Assembly (NCBI GenBank): GCA_037349105.1
Contig: JAYJMM010000106.1
Coordinates: forward strand, 186,001-250,000
DNA: 64,000 nt
Direction of reading: 5' to 3'
DNA from: Limnomonas spitsbergensis
Taxonomy: Eukaryota; Chlorophyta; Chlorophyceae; Chlamydomonadales
Shown here: one piece after another, positions 45,101 through 56,400 of the stretch
Layout: each line of letters opens with the position of its first letter
Numbering within the stretch: the first letter of the stretch is position 1
Translations under genes and position numbers: made by a program
Notes under the pieces: model-generated
Databases searched by the model: none
Told to the model about the DNA's origin: nothing
Seen by the model: the letters and a program-made list of their open reading frames with translations, nothing else

Positions 45101-46634
45101 TCGTAACAACAACTCAGGGTTGCAGCAGCCCAGCGTAATTGATGTCAGTACTGGGTGTCATTTATTTCATGATGTCTGTCATTTAGCTGCTTTGCTATTT
45201 TTACTGCCTGGACCCCCCACACCTGCATGCACATTGCCTGGAGTCACTGCCTGAAACCACTCTGAGCCCCGCATCATGCGTACAGGCAAAAAAATGTGTT
45301 TTAGGGTTTAGGGTATAGAACATTTTCAGAGTTTCGTATCATCTACCATAACAGGAGATTTTTTTTTTGAAGGTTAATGAGTTTAGTACTTTAAAAAATG
45401 TGAGCTCCCTTGCACAGGCTCAGGTTTAAGGATAGCATTACACAGGTTAGGGAATAACGATATAAAATCCTGAGGAACCTTAACGCCCTTCCACAAGGGA
45501 GGGGTCCAGTATCCAATAAAGACCTAAAGACCTTGATTAGGGTTCAAAATTCTGACAAATCTTGACTCCCTTAAACGGTCAGACTTGAGAATCCCGATGT
45601 GTCTGATCTCCCCACTTTGTATCTCCCTTCTTTCTCTGCAGCAGCAGCAACAGCAACAGGAGGCTCACCAGCTGCTGCAGACGCAAGAGGCTCATCAGGT
45701 ACATCATCTCCAACAAGGGAATTGGACCCCACCATTTGTCCCTGCGTACCACCCGTACAGCAGCCCTTATCACTACCAAGGACAGAACAACATCCTGGTG
45801 CAACAGCAGCAACAACAGCAACAACAGCAGCAGGCGTACCTTATGGGCATGCCATACACAGCCCAAGCTCCGTTCCAGGTCAGCATTATGTGCTGAATGT
45901 GCATGTTATGCTATATTATGCTATCCATCCAATCAAGCCAGGGTATATTTGAGTGTGCACCAGACCATATTCAGAATGGCCACTCGGCAGCCAATGCCGC
46001 TACTGGGCGAAAGAGGAGCAATCGATGGGCAAGCCAGTGAGCTATCTGCTGGTCGGTATTTCAATCAGGTTGAAAGGCTGCTGCATCAGGCCTTCCAGGC
46101 TGCAATGTAGCTGTAATCAGGGGCTGTAATGTAGCTGAACTGCAGCTGAAATTTGGCTGTCTTCATCATATAAAGGCCATCACATAAATGCAGTCATTCA
46201 AAGGCATTTGTGGCATTTTCCTTGCCAACATTGTAAACCTCGTTTCCGATTTCCCTCTTTTTGTATGTGCTCCCTCTCTTGTGTCGCACAAACAGCAGGC
46301 TGCTGGTCGTTCACCACCTGCTAGATGGGCGACAGGGACGCAGCTCACCTTCCCAACAGCCATTGCCCTGCACGGACGTGGAGCAGGGCGTGCTGGTGGC
46401 CGAAGCAGCAACATGGTCCCCCTGCAGGCCATGCAGCCTGATGAGCAAGCAATGCGCGAGGTGGTCGCTGTCCTGAGGATGTCCGGTGGTGACTGCATGA
46501 GGGCTGCAGGCGATCCAAGGATGTTGGCAGAGCAAGGCAGTCAGCAGCAGGTGCAAGGTGGCCAAGGGGCTGAAGCAGGGCATGCACTGCAGGGCGCGAA
46601 GCGGGGCTCCAAGCAAGGCACGGAGCTGGGCTGA
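39136..46634 (+). CDS. RR-type tandem CCCH zinc-finger protein, 8 exons
   Basis: Exons: 39136-39735, 40239-40370, 41249-41354, 41739-41821, 42292-42406, 43488-44560, 45642-45878, 46296-46634; phases close to 894 codons. The core matches plant RR-TZF proteins (cytoplasmic RNA-binding proteins, often in mRNA decay and stress responses). STDEFRLFQFK precedes the Arg-rich finger C-x5-H-x4-C-x3-H (CRKKTPHDWRTCPFAH). Next come ENARRRDPRTFQY and the C-x7-C-x5-C-x3-H finger CPDYKQ/GICVRGDTCAFSH, split by intron 2. Then comes a third finger, C-x6-C-x4-C-x3-H (CKDASVG/CHRLICFFAH), split by intron 3. No ankyrin repeats are present. The N-terminus has six in-frame 12-residue repeats (VADQQGPPVGGE). Exon 6 encodes five to six Ser/Pro/Gln repeats around SISPLQHYQQ, and exon 7 two polyGln runs. 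The exon 4 donor and the final exon are the weakest calls. Confidence 0.87.
39295..39510 (+). repeat. In-frame 36-bp coding repeat, six units
   Basis: Units of GTGGCGGACCAGCAGGGTCC then TCCGGTGGGAGGGGAG encode VADQQGPPVGGE; two units have GCG for GTG (Ala for Val... read as GADQQ). Near-identity of the units shows recent expansion; 36 bp keeps the frame. Confidence 0.9.
39925..40135 (+). repeat. 13-bp TGCCATGCACTTC tandem repeat in CCCH intron 1
   Basis: About 15 degenerate units. A short related array (ATGCACTTCTGAC) lies in intron 2 at about 41050-41093. Confidence 0.8.
40456..40553 (-). mobile_element. Family B LINE 3'-end fragment in CCCH intron 2
   Basis: On the minus strand: CGCGGATGTGGCTTCGGCCC, GCTGCGCTGTTTCCTTAACT, GGTCCGTAG-like box and TTCCTTTCTTTCC tail on the side facing lower coordinates. 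A second, more diverged copy lies at about 40846-40935. Confidence 0.6.
41836..42028 (+). mobile_element. MITE family C copy in CCCH intron 4, with likely target duplication
   Basis: Starts CAGTGTTTCTTTCAGTG and ends CACTAAAATAAACGCTG. Flanking octamers ATGTAGAG and ATATAGAA match at six of eight positions, consistent with an aged 8-bp hAT-type duplication. It starts 14 bp after the proposed exon 4 donor. Confidence 0.7.
42477..42940 (+). repeat. 17-bp minisatellite in CCCH intron 5
   Basis: About 26 units of GCTAGGGTATGGTTGCA with AC/GC variants, starting about 70 bp after exon 5. Confidence 0.9.
44627..44805 (+). repeat. 32-bp minisatellite in CCCH intron 6
   Basis: About five to six units of GTGTGGGTGGCACAGGCGGG followed by TGGCAGGTACAG. 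It begins about 70 bp after the exon 6 donor, whose first intron bases (gtgcgagtgggggtggcccag) resemble the unit. Confidence 0.85.
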
Positions 46635-46960
46635 AACAGGGCGCAGAGGAGGGCATGCACTGTGGGGCGTTAGTTGCAGGGCCCTATGCAGGGCATGGGG
46701 TTGGGCCGAAGCAGGGCATGGGGTGGGCTGAAGCAAGGCATGCACTGCGGGGCGCTAAGCAGGGCTCGGAGCTGGGCTGAAGCAGGGCGCAGAGTGGGGC
46801 ATGCACCACGGGGCGTTACAGGGCCCAATGCAGGGCATGGGGTTAAGCCGAAGCAGGGCAAGGACTGCAGGGCTCGAAAAAGGCCACTCAAAGGGCTCAG
46901 AGCCGGGCTGAAGCAGGGCTCGAAAAATACCACGGGTTTCGGCTGAAGCAGGGTGATGAA
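46560..46960 (+). repeat. Degenerate GGGCTGAAGCAGGGC repeat over the end of the CCCH gene
   Basis: Words such as GGGCTGAAGCAGGGC and GGGCATGCACTGCGGGGCG recur through the last coding codons and the 3' flank, so the C-terminal residues after about 46550 come from repeat sequence. Confidence 0.7.
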
Positions 46961-49900
46961 ATGCCTTGGACATCTGGCCAAAGTGGCCAGCCGGCACTTG
47001 TTATGCATGCACGGCCATGCTGGAAGGATTTGCCCGGGCTTGGAACGTTTTGTATGCGAGGACTTTGTACGTTCCATGTGCTTTGGGACAGAGAGGCCAG
47101 CTGCCTCTTTAAAATTTCTGGAGGAAGTGCGGATAATTCTTCCGCGATATTGTTGGAAATACCTCAAGTTGTGAATTTCAAGTTGTGGACTTCGTTGATC
47201 AGTTAGTGAGTGTGTGTGGATTTTGATCAAGCCCAGAAAGGTATAATGCTGCCACTAGTCTGAGGGACCTTGAATGTCGTTTCAATGGCCCAAAGGAGGT
47301 TTTTGTCATGACTGGAATAGAGTCTGGAAAGCAGGTATTGAGAGGAATGCAGGTATTGAAAGGATTGCTGACGTTTTTACGCTGACACTGTACAATGTGC
47401 CTGTACTGCATGGTCCTTGCCCTGGATGGTGTCAGTGTCGTTCATGATAATAAGTGCCACACACCAGAGCCCCTCACACACCTGACCAATTTTATTTGTT
47501 TGATTTATGATGGTCAAGAGGGAGTACTACTATTTAGTGTGTGCTTATTCTTTGCCTGTGCTTGTTGCACACCTTAGTTCCAAGACACCTTCTTAACATT
47601 CTCCTACTCTGCAGGAAATGCTGATTTGACTATAATGCACTAATAATGCAATAAGTTGTGTTATAATATCTAATGTATACCGGTACTGCCATATAATACC
47701 GCAACCGTATACCGTAATACATTTATGACGCTTCAAAAGTTTGATAAATGTGTTATACGGTAGAGGTACTATACTTAGTACAGGTATACAAGCCCCTTTT
47801 AAGCCTATAAATCTGCTGCCCGTCCCACACTATCTCCTCACACTTATCAGTTCGTATTTTTCTGATTTGGCCCGAGAATGCCAAGCTGAACAGCTGTGCC
47901 ACTCTTAAAAAGTGCTAGGCAGTGCAGGATCAACGCATGGCTGGCATAGCATGGACGGAGTTCGTCCATCACCAAACCTGGGTAATTTTCAAAACATGGG
48001 AGCAGCTAGCTTTTGCTATTTCTTTGGCCATCATTTGCTGAATCTGAAATAATTTTATAGCTTTTGATTGGGTAGAGGCATGAGACAGGCCCATCCCACT
48101 CAGCTGAATTTGTTTGGATCGAGAACGTTCCACCCTCACACTTTGCTTGTATGTAGAACTTGCCTCGTGTACAATATCGTACTGTGCATGCCTTATTCCA
48201 ACATTGTTGCATGTTCTTGTTGCCTGGATGTCACAAGACATTGGCTGCCCACTTTCTGAATAAACGCACTTGAAATGAACGCTATATTCAGCCAGAACCC
48301 AGCCTATATTCCATAGGTGCTGGTGTCAGAAGCTCTGCTGCTGAGGCTGCCAGCCGAAGGTCTGCCTGAGTTTGGTCCCCATGGCCGGCCCATGCCGCGT
48401 TGTCTTTCCTCAACCCTCACGTCCATGCGGGGCGTAGTTTTCTTTCTTTCTTTCTTGGTCCCCATAAGCCCAGTCAATGACGTTACACCTCAGAGCCCTG
48501 CTAAAAAAAGGCTCGGCCGCATGGGCGCCCAACTGTCCCGTTGGAAGAAAAGTAACTGAAGGTTAGAGAGAAAGAAGGAGAAATAACATATAAATGTATA
48601 CCGTAGGCGCGCTTTGCCTCCGCAAGAAATTAATGTTAATTTGCCTTCGCGGCTTAATAAATAGTTTAACAATTAACTCATAGGTACGCATTTGCTGCTT
48701 ATCACACAATATTAAACGATTACTTGTGCGCGCGCGCACGCGCGTCACACCTTGTCCACCGGTACCGTACAGATACACACGCAATATCTGCACCGCGAAC
48801 GGTACTGCGCAACCCAAGTTTGAGGACCGTTCGGTGGGGTTAGGGGCAGTTGCCCAGTGCGGTGCGCGGCTTACAAAAGTATTGATTTCGGCCCGAGCGC
48901 CTTACGACAACGTGTTTTCTGCATATTCCGATTAATAAACAACACAATTTTCTGGGCGTTCGCGGAGGCAAATAAAGTCTACGGTAATAAGAGCAGCTAG
49001 GCCAGTAAATACGGGGTCTTCGCTTCACTCATGGTACACGATTTACCCATGTTTAGTAAGCCCAGTAAATGTGAACTGCAGTTGACAGCTGCCAAGTGAG
49101 GGTCAGGAGGGGAGAGCAACGTAAAAATAACGTAAGAGAAGGCATGGCCCCAAGTGGCTACAAATTCAACTTCGGCAGGCCGCCCATCGGGCGCCAAAGG
49201 CCCAATTAAGGCCAAAACTGGACCGGCCTACGACTTGTGGCCATCCAATCAAGCTGCCTGCCTTGCCTCTTGGTCTACGGTATTTGCCATGCACCCGCAT
49301 GCTGAGCTACTCAATAACCTGGGAGTTTGAGGCCCTTTTTCGGCAGAGCTCCCCCGGGCGGCCGAAGGTTGCGGGGGCGATCAGTCTGTATCCGTCAGTC
49401 AGTCAGCCAGTCCGTCCGTCAGCCCGATGTTTCTGGAACGTCCCGGAAACTTTATGCGCTACAGCATAAATCAACCGGCTGTATTTATTAAGGTTATTCC
49501 TGCCAGACCTCAAAGGCCGAGGTGCAGAAATGAGAAACTCAGCTACCAAGGCTGGATCTCACAGCGGATGACGTAAGGTGTCGTCACGCTGTCCCCTGGT
49601 GTCACGCAACAGGCCGACAGCCGTGGCTTCGCTTCTCTAAGCGCAATTCGATACGCATCATCAAAAACACGCACTTAGCCAGCGATAGAGTTGTGACAAA
49701 TATTTTGAAATCCTGCAACATGGCGAGGGGGTTTGCATGGGGTCCAGGTGACCCCGTCCGCACCTGGCTGCGCCTGCCCTGAAAAGTCACATACCACTGC
49801 TCTGCCGTTTTTGTGCTGCGCAGCAGCACCTCTGGTTACTTGTCATTTTGGGGCACAGTCCAGAGGTGTAGCATCATTGACATACACAGCCAGGCGAATA

Positions 49901-50496
49901 GAGCAATCCACACCGCAGATTTCACAGGTCACACATGTGCATACAAAAGAGGAGAGCACAGTCCCCTTATGACAACCTTGTTTGCCACTCAGTGATTCTG
50001 TGACACAAGTTCATCATCATTGCATGAGGATCTGTTCCCCTAAGTTAGATATGTTTCATGACTGCTACAACTGCAGTGATATGCACAGGATTATAAAGCA
50101 CTGCCAATGCCTGGCAAGTTCACTGAGTTTATGCATACGTAGGTACCGTATATCTCCTTGCAGATTATGTGGACTGTCCTTTCACTGTCCTCTGAGAGAG
50201 AGAAAAAAAACGCCAAAGTGGGTGTTGCGGAATTTCGACGGGAATACCTCTTGTCGTCTTCTTCATGCCAAACCGGTTCTTGGCAGGGCGCATGAATCAG
50301 CTTCGTCAACGCGGCTCGTGCGGATAAATAGGTGAGAGGATTTAGTGCAGAGCAATCATCAACGTTCCTGCTGATATCGGAATCCTGTCCCTAATTTCCG
50401 AGCATCAATTTGGTCAACACATCGCAGTACGACGGTCCCCACACTGACCTGGATCTGGACAGCCCAATTTAGCGCAATTCAGCGCAATCCACCCCT
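46961..50496. other. Intergenic stretch with transposon fragments
   Basis: Contains a family B fragment (about 48378-48456, plus, ending GTTTTCTTTCTTTCTTTC), repeat family A (48472-48535, minus; partial at 49855-49886), a GCGCA-rich element (48601-48985) and a family C piece (about 49160-49250, minus). No host gene is recognised. Confidence 0.5.
48601..48986 (+). mobile_element. MITE with CCGTAG ends and flanking TA
   Basis: Left end CCGTAGGCGCGCTTTGCCTC (after TATA) and right end GAGGCAAATAAAGTCTACGG (before TA) are inverted with a few mismatches. The interior is AT-rich with CGCGCA words and two short CGCGCGCACGCGCG-like stretches. TA at both borders suggests TA-targeting. Related ends occur at 61.93 and 62.23 kb. 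Confidence 0.6.
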
Positions 50497-53102
50497 ATGG
50501 CCCAGACCCATCTCGACAGGGCATTTGTATACCGACCCAATGGCACTTATGTTGGTCACATTCCTGTCCGCCGCCTCCTCTGGCTACGCGCGTGCTATGA
50601 CCGCATCCGCACCACACACCCAACTGACTTCGCACGCCTCACTGACGGGTCCTTCGCACACGATCTTGCCTCCTTACTCCTCCGATACCGCCTCTCCAAT
50701 ACCTCTCCCCAACGCCCCAACACTACCTCACGCACTGGCAAACATTCACCATTACTCCCACCCCCTGCCATCAATGCCCATTGGGTCACACCTGCAAGCC
50801 TCCACACTGATATCTCTGCTATCATGCCCCTCACGATCCACCGTTTCTCTTCACCCCTCTCTGTCCCATTTTCAGCCCTTCAATATTCCTCACTTCGTGA
50901 GAAAGACTGCTTATTTGGGGCTCTCTATCAACCTTATTCCACCCCATGGACAGGCACCTCCTTGGTCGAGCCTCCTTTTTCTGGTCCTGCATTGCTCAGG
51001 GCTATCCGATGGTCGTTGGCATCACTTCAAACACAACCCCACATACCTACATCGACCTTCATCGTTGTTCCCAATTGGAAACAGGCCAAATTCATGACCC
51101 TCCTTAAATCAGGCCATCGCCATATCTCTTACACCAACCTCCACCACACCCATTTACCTTTTCTTCCCCCCGACCATCTCACTCCGGCCGATATTCCTAA
51201 CGCAGGCATGCCGAAATTTGACCTTCTCCTCCTCCTCATCTCCAATACTCTTGGGGACACAACCCGTACTTTCCCATATCTTGCTCCTACTTTGGCCCCG
51301 GGCTCCTCCCACCCTTCTCGCCACTTGCTCCCGTCCGGTTTTGGCCAGGCAAATCTCCTTCCTCTGCCCACCACAATACTTGCACCTCCACCCTCAGCCC
51401 AGCCAAGCACGACAACCCACACACCCTACGCCCCCTCCTTCCCCCTCCGTTGGCACGATATACCGGCATATTACACCGATGGCTCGGCCCTATCTACACC
51501 TGGCAAAGGCACAGCCACGGGTGCGGCCTTCTATTGTACTCAAGACAGCACTACCTACACAGTCCACCCCGATGGCCGGGCTGAAACCAACACTATTACA
51601 CGGGCTGAGCTTGCTGGCATCCATGCTGCCCTCATTCATGCCGCCTTACACCACACCGGTGATCTTACCATTTTCTCAGATTCCTTGGTTTCTCTCTATG
51701 ATACGCAGAAGGCCCTTCGCCACCCGCACACTTTGCTTGAATGTAAACACGCCCCCCTTCTCCTCGACATTCGTGCTCTCATCCTTACCAGGCTACGCCT
51801 CCGCCACCATTTTCACCTGTACAAGGTCAAATCTCACATCGGCATCATTGGCAATGAACTCGCAGATAAGGGTGCTGCACTCGCCCTCAAATCCCCCGAC
51901 CAATGCGACTTCACATGCACCTCAGATGTCCAACACTTCGCACACTTACCTGCATGGCCATGCCTCCCACCCCCCCATGACACGGACGAACCGTGGTTTG
52001 CATCAGACCTTACCCATTCTTTGAAGGAACACATGTCCCGAAACTGCCCCCTTCTAACAGATGGTCCTACTTCTCCCCCTCTGCCCTTGCGCTATGTCCG
52101 CATGCAAGTCCTCGTTGCCTCTGCCCTCGCCTCCTACCTTCCCATCCTATGGCACATGGGTCTGCCCTTTAGTGGTATTCGCAACATCCTCAAATCGCGC
52201 ACCAATACCCTGTGGACTGCATCTACAGCCATGCATATGAACCGCCCTTACAAAACGGCTGTAGGCACTCGCACCACCCCCCACTGTCCCATATGCTCCC
52301 ATCCCAATGATACCCCTGGCCATCTTTTAGGCGGTTGTGCTCATTCCTCCATGTCCGCCTCATACATTGCTCGACACAACCGAGCTGTATGCATCATCCA
52401 AACTGCTATTGCTAATGGCTCCCTAGGCTCCTCTTTTACTATCATGGATGCCACTTCCCGTGCTAACCTTCCCTTCGGGGTCTATGACACCCGTCTCCCA
52501 CGTTGGCTAGTGCCCCGACGACCCCCCACTTTCCCTGACACCTTTGATTACTGTGACAAATTGCGACCGGATTTGCTTATTGTCCAAGGTCTCCCACATT
52601 CCGAATTCCTTCGTCTTTACCGCGCTGGTCAACTCTCTAGCTCACAAACTATGTCTCGGCTCCAGAGGACTTGCACTATACACGTTGTTGAAGTTGGTTA
52701 CACCTCCGAATTTTCTTTCGAACAATGCCATGCCCGTAAGTCAGAACAACATTTAAATCTTATCCTTCTCCTCAAACATAATGGTTGGACAGTTTCATTG
52801 GCACCCGTTCTCCATCCTGCCCTTCCCCCTGATCCTTCGCCGACCGTGCCCTTCCCCCCCCTCATCCTTCCCCGCCTTCTTCTCATACACATATCATCCT
52901 TCTGGGCACCGCAGGCTTCCTCTTTCGTCCTGCCGATAAAATCCTTAGCATGCTCGGTGTCTCCAAACACGACATCTCCTCCGTCCTCAGCCGTCTCACG
53001 AAGCATACCATACGCTGCCATGTAAACATCCTTCGTCAGCGACGCCATCTGGAAAACTCCCCTGCCCATTATTGTCCGATACCCCTTGACGACCCTCCTT
53101 AA
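50497..53102 (+). CDS. Retroelement ORF: PCIF1-like methyltransferase, RNase H, zinc knuckle, restriction-like endonuclease
   Basis: ATG at 50497 follows an in-frame TAG upstream. Residues about 20-200 resemble the catalytic region of PCIF1-type N6-adenine methyltransferases: a YDRI...LLLRYRL helix pair, a HRFSSPLS segment, DCLFGALY, then VEPPF (157-161) where active enzymes have NPPF, and TFIVVPNWK (187-195). RNase H follows with all four acidic residues: D328 (YTDGSA), E371 (RAELAG), D395 (FSDSL), D457 (SHIGIIGNELADKGA). A knuckle C597-x2-C600-x8-H609 and then RPD (690-692) with E732 (VVEVGYTSEF) suggest a PD-(D/E)XK endonuclease as in Dualen/RandI-type LINEs. The primary frame stops at 53025, but the typical endonuclease C-terminus (IILLGTAGFLF, then CHVNILRQRRHLE) continues in another frame to TAA at 53100-53102. 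The shift probably lies in the C8 run at 52854-52861. No reverse transcriptase is present. Confidence 0.8.
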
Positions 53103-53201
53103 CCACCAGGTTTTTGTCTCCCGGTGTACGGCATTTAAAATCCCGTATTCCTCAAGCCACGCTCAGGCGTTTTCTTTCTTTCTTTCTTTCTTTCTTTCAG
53201 T
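53103..53201 (+). mobile_element. 3' UTR and (TTTC)n tail of the retroelement
   Basis: After the endonuclease stop come ATCCCGTATTCCTCAAGCCA and CGCTCAGGCGTTTTC, then about seven TTTC units to 53200. The layout matches the family B short repeats (TTCCTCAACCCTCACG, GGGGCGTAG, TTTTCTTTC), suggesting a shared reverse-transcription tail. Confidence 0.7.
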
Positions 53202-53420
53202 CTTCCAGCCACGTGTGATATTTCCAAAATTTATTATATCCTCATTGATTACAACAACGTCCCCAGAGAAGCTTCCTATCGTGTTTTGAAATATATTATA
53301 TTATGACCCCACCCAGAGGCCAGTGTTGTATGAGGAGCGATCATGAGGCAGCGATCTGAGGCAAATAGGGAGTTTGATATTTTGCGACACGAGTTATTGG
53401 GCTTCGACTGAAAAACTACT
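53202..53420. other. Short gap between retroelement and PP2C gene
   Basis: 219 bases, AT-rich at first. This would have to include the PP2C promoter; no element can be named. Confidence 0.4.
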
Positions 53421-56400
53421 ATGTTTGGGGACAACAAGTCTGTGAGTATGGGGGGCTCTCTGAGCGATCTCTTGCTCGACTCAGCATGTTAATCTTGCCC
53501 TTCTTATTCCAGAATGGACGGAGAAGGAGCACGGTTGTGGAAACGTCGCCCTCAAGCGGTGCTGCTGGGAGACCCGCCTCCAACGGACGCCGGGTTCAGC
53601 AATCACCCATGCGAAACTCATTTGTACGTGTCGGGACACTATTTGCCAATCAGCACGACCAGCTGCGTTGCAACCGCCTTCCGCTTGCGCCCTTCCACTC
53701 CAAGGGCCCCTAATCCATCAAACACGTCTCCTGTTTCAAATCTTATTGCACTAGATCCCCGTCGAGCAATTCGCCGCTCTCCTTCTTCCTGCTGTCCTCA
53801 TTGTCGCGCCCTTCTCGGTGCTGCAGGGGAGATCCGAATACTCTAGCTCGTTCCCTTCCAACAGGGATGCCATTCCTTCAGACTCCCTACCGAACAAGGT
53901 GTGAGGGGTGAAGGGGGCTTAAGTGGCGAGGGAGGCCTGAGGGAACATGGACGGGGGAGAAGAAGGCGTGAGGGGACAAATTGGCATATGGGGAGGAGAA
54001 GGGGACATAGGGTTCAATGTGTTCGGCTCATTCTGTCACATTTTTTGGAGGGAGATGGCGACATGGGTTGCTGTGTGTTTGGCTGAGCAAGCTTCATGTG
54101 TATGCAAGTGAGAAGGAAGCATTGTCGGACATGGGGTTGAACGTGTGAGGCTTCCACTGCCTCGTGGTTTGGCAAGGGAGATGGGGACATGGCTTTCAGT
54201 GTGGCGGTTTACTCAGCTCGGTGTTTAGTTGGGGACATGGAGGGACACGGACTTTATGTTCCGCTTCCTCAGACCCTTTTACAAGCATGCAATCTCATGG
54301 TCATCCGCATAGGAAGATATGGCGCATGTAGACTGTCATGCAGGACTGGCATGGGCTAGTATGGCGCATGTAGGCTGGCATGGAAAAATATAGCTTATGC
54401 AGGCTGACTAAGGCAGACTTGGGGCACGTGGGCTGACATGGCACATGTGGGCTGGCATTCAAAAAATATAGTTCTTGCAGGCCGACATGGACAGATATAC
54501 CGCGTGTGGGCTGGTATCAGCAGGCATGGCGCATGTGGGCTAGTATCAACAGGCATGGCGCATGTGGGCTGGTATCAGCAGGCATGGCGCATGTGGGCTG
54601 GTATCAGCAGACATGGCGCATGAGGGCTGACATGGGCAAACATGGCACATGAGGCCTGACATGAGCAGACATAGTGCCTGTAGGCTGACATGGGCAGACA
54701 TGCTGCATGAGGGCTGACATGGGCAGACATGGTGCATGAGGGCTGACATGGGCAGACATGCCGCATGAGGGCTGACATGGGAAGACATGCCACATGGGCT
54801 AACATGGGCAGACATGGTGCATGAGGGCTGACATGGGCAGACATGGTGCATGAGGGCTAACATGGGCAGACATGGTGCATGAGGGCTAACATGGGCTGAC
54901 ATGGTGCATGAGGCCTGACATGGGCAGACTTGGTGCATGAGGGCTGGCATGGGCAGACATGGTGCATGAGGGCTGACATGGGCAGACATTGTGCATGAGG
55001 GCTGACATGGGCAGACATGGTGCATGAGGGCTGACATGGGCAGACATGGTGCATGAGGGCTGACATGGGCAGACATGGTGCATGAGGGCTAACATGGGCT
55101 GACATGGTGCATGAGGCCTGACATGGGCAGACATGCTGCATGAGGGCTGACACGGGCAGACATGGTGCATGAGGGCTGACATGGGCAGACATGCTGCATG
55201 AGGGCTGACATGGGCAGACATGGTGCATGAGGGCTGACATGGGCAGACATGGTGCATGAGGGCTGACATGGGCAGACATGGTGCATGAGGGCTGACATGG
55301 GCAGACATGGTGCATGAGGGCTGACATGGGCAGACATGGTGCATGAGGGCTGACATGGGCAGACATGCTGCATGAGGGCTGACATGGGCAGACATGCTGC
55401 ATGAGGGCTGACATGGGCAGACTTGGTGCATAAGGGCTGGCATGGGCAGACATGCTACATGAGGGCTAACATGGGCTGACATGGTGCATGCGATCTGACA
55501 TGGGCTGACATGGTGCATGAGGGCTAACATGGGCAGACATGGTGCATGAGGGCTAACATGGGCAGACATGGTGCATGAGGGCTGGCATGGGCAGACATGC
55601 TGCATGAGGGCTGACATGGGCAGACATGGTGCATGAGGGCTGACATGGGCAGACTTGGTGCATGAGGGCTGGCATGGGCAGACATGGCACATGAGGGCTG
55701 ACATGGGCAGACATGGTGCATGAGGGCTGACATGGTGCATGAGGGCTGACATGGGCAGACATGGTGCATGAGGGCTGACATGGGCAGACATGCTGCATGA
55801 GGGCTGACATGGGCAGACATGGTGCATGAGGGCTGGCATGGGCAGACTTGGTGCATGAGGGCTGGCATGGGCAGACATGCTACATGAGGGCTAACATGGG
55901 CTGACATGGAGCATGCGATCTGACATGGGCTGACATGGTGCATGAGGGCTAACATGGGCAGACATGCTGCATGAGGGCTAACATGGGCAGACATGGTGCA
56001 TGAGGGCTGGCATGGGCAGGCATGGTGCATGAGGGCTGGCATGGGCAGACATGCTGCATGAGGGCTGACATGGGCAGACATGCTGCATGAGGGCTGACAT
56101 GGGCAGACATGCTGCATGAGGGCTAACATGGGCAGACATGGTGCATGACGGCTAACATGGGCAGACATGGTGCATGAGGACTAACATGGGCTGACATGGT
56201 GCATGAGGGCTGGCATGGGTAGACATGGTGCATGAGGGCTAACATGGGCTGACATGGTGCCTGAGGGCTGACATGGGCAGACATGGTGCATGAGGGCTGA
56301 CATGGGCTGACATGGTGCATGAGGGCTGACATAGGCAGACATGGTGCATGAGGGCTGATGTGGGCAGACATGGTGCATGAGGGCTAACATGGACAGTTAT

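Noticed and set aside
45298..45314. Interstitial telomere-like TTTTAGGGTTTAGGG
   Set aside because: Only two units; likewise CCTAAACCCTAAA at about 20660. Too short to call a telomeric relic.
50525..52024. Second-frame reading frames inside the retroelement ORF
   Set aside because: They lack the RNase H and endonuclease motifs carried by the main frame.
53514..53846. 110-codon frame starting at the ATG at 53514
   Set aside because: It overlaps proposed PP2C exon 2 in another frame; the exon 2 frame joins exons 1 and 3 in phase with good splice sites.
54546..56390. Minus-strand frames of up to 330 codons with a 29-residue period
   Set aside because: Produced by the 29-bp minisatellite; all frames are open and the array lies in an intron of the PP2C gene on the other strand.
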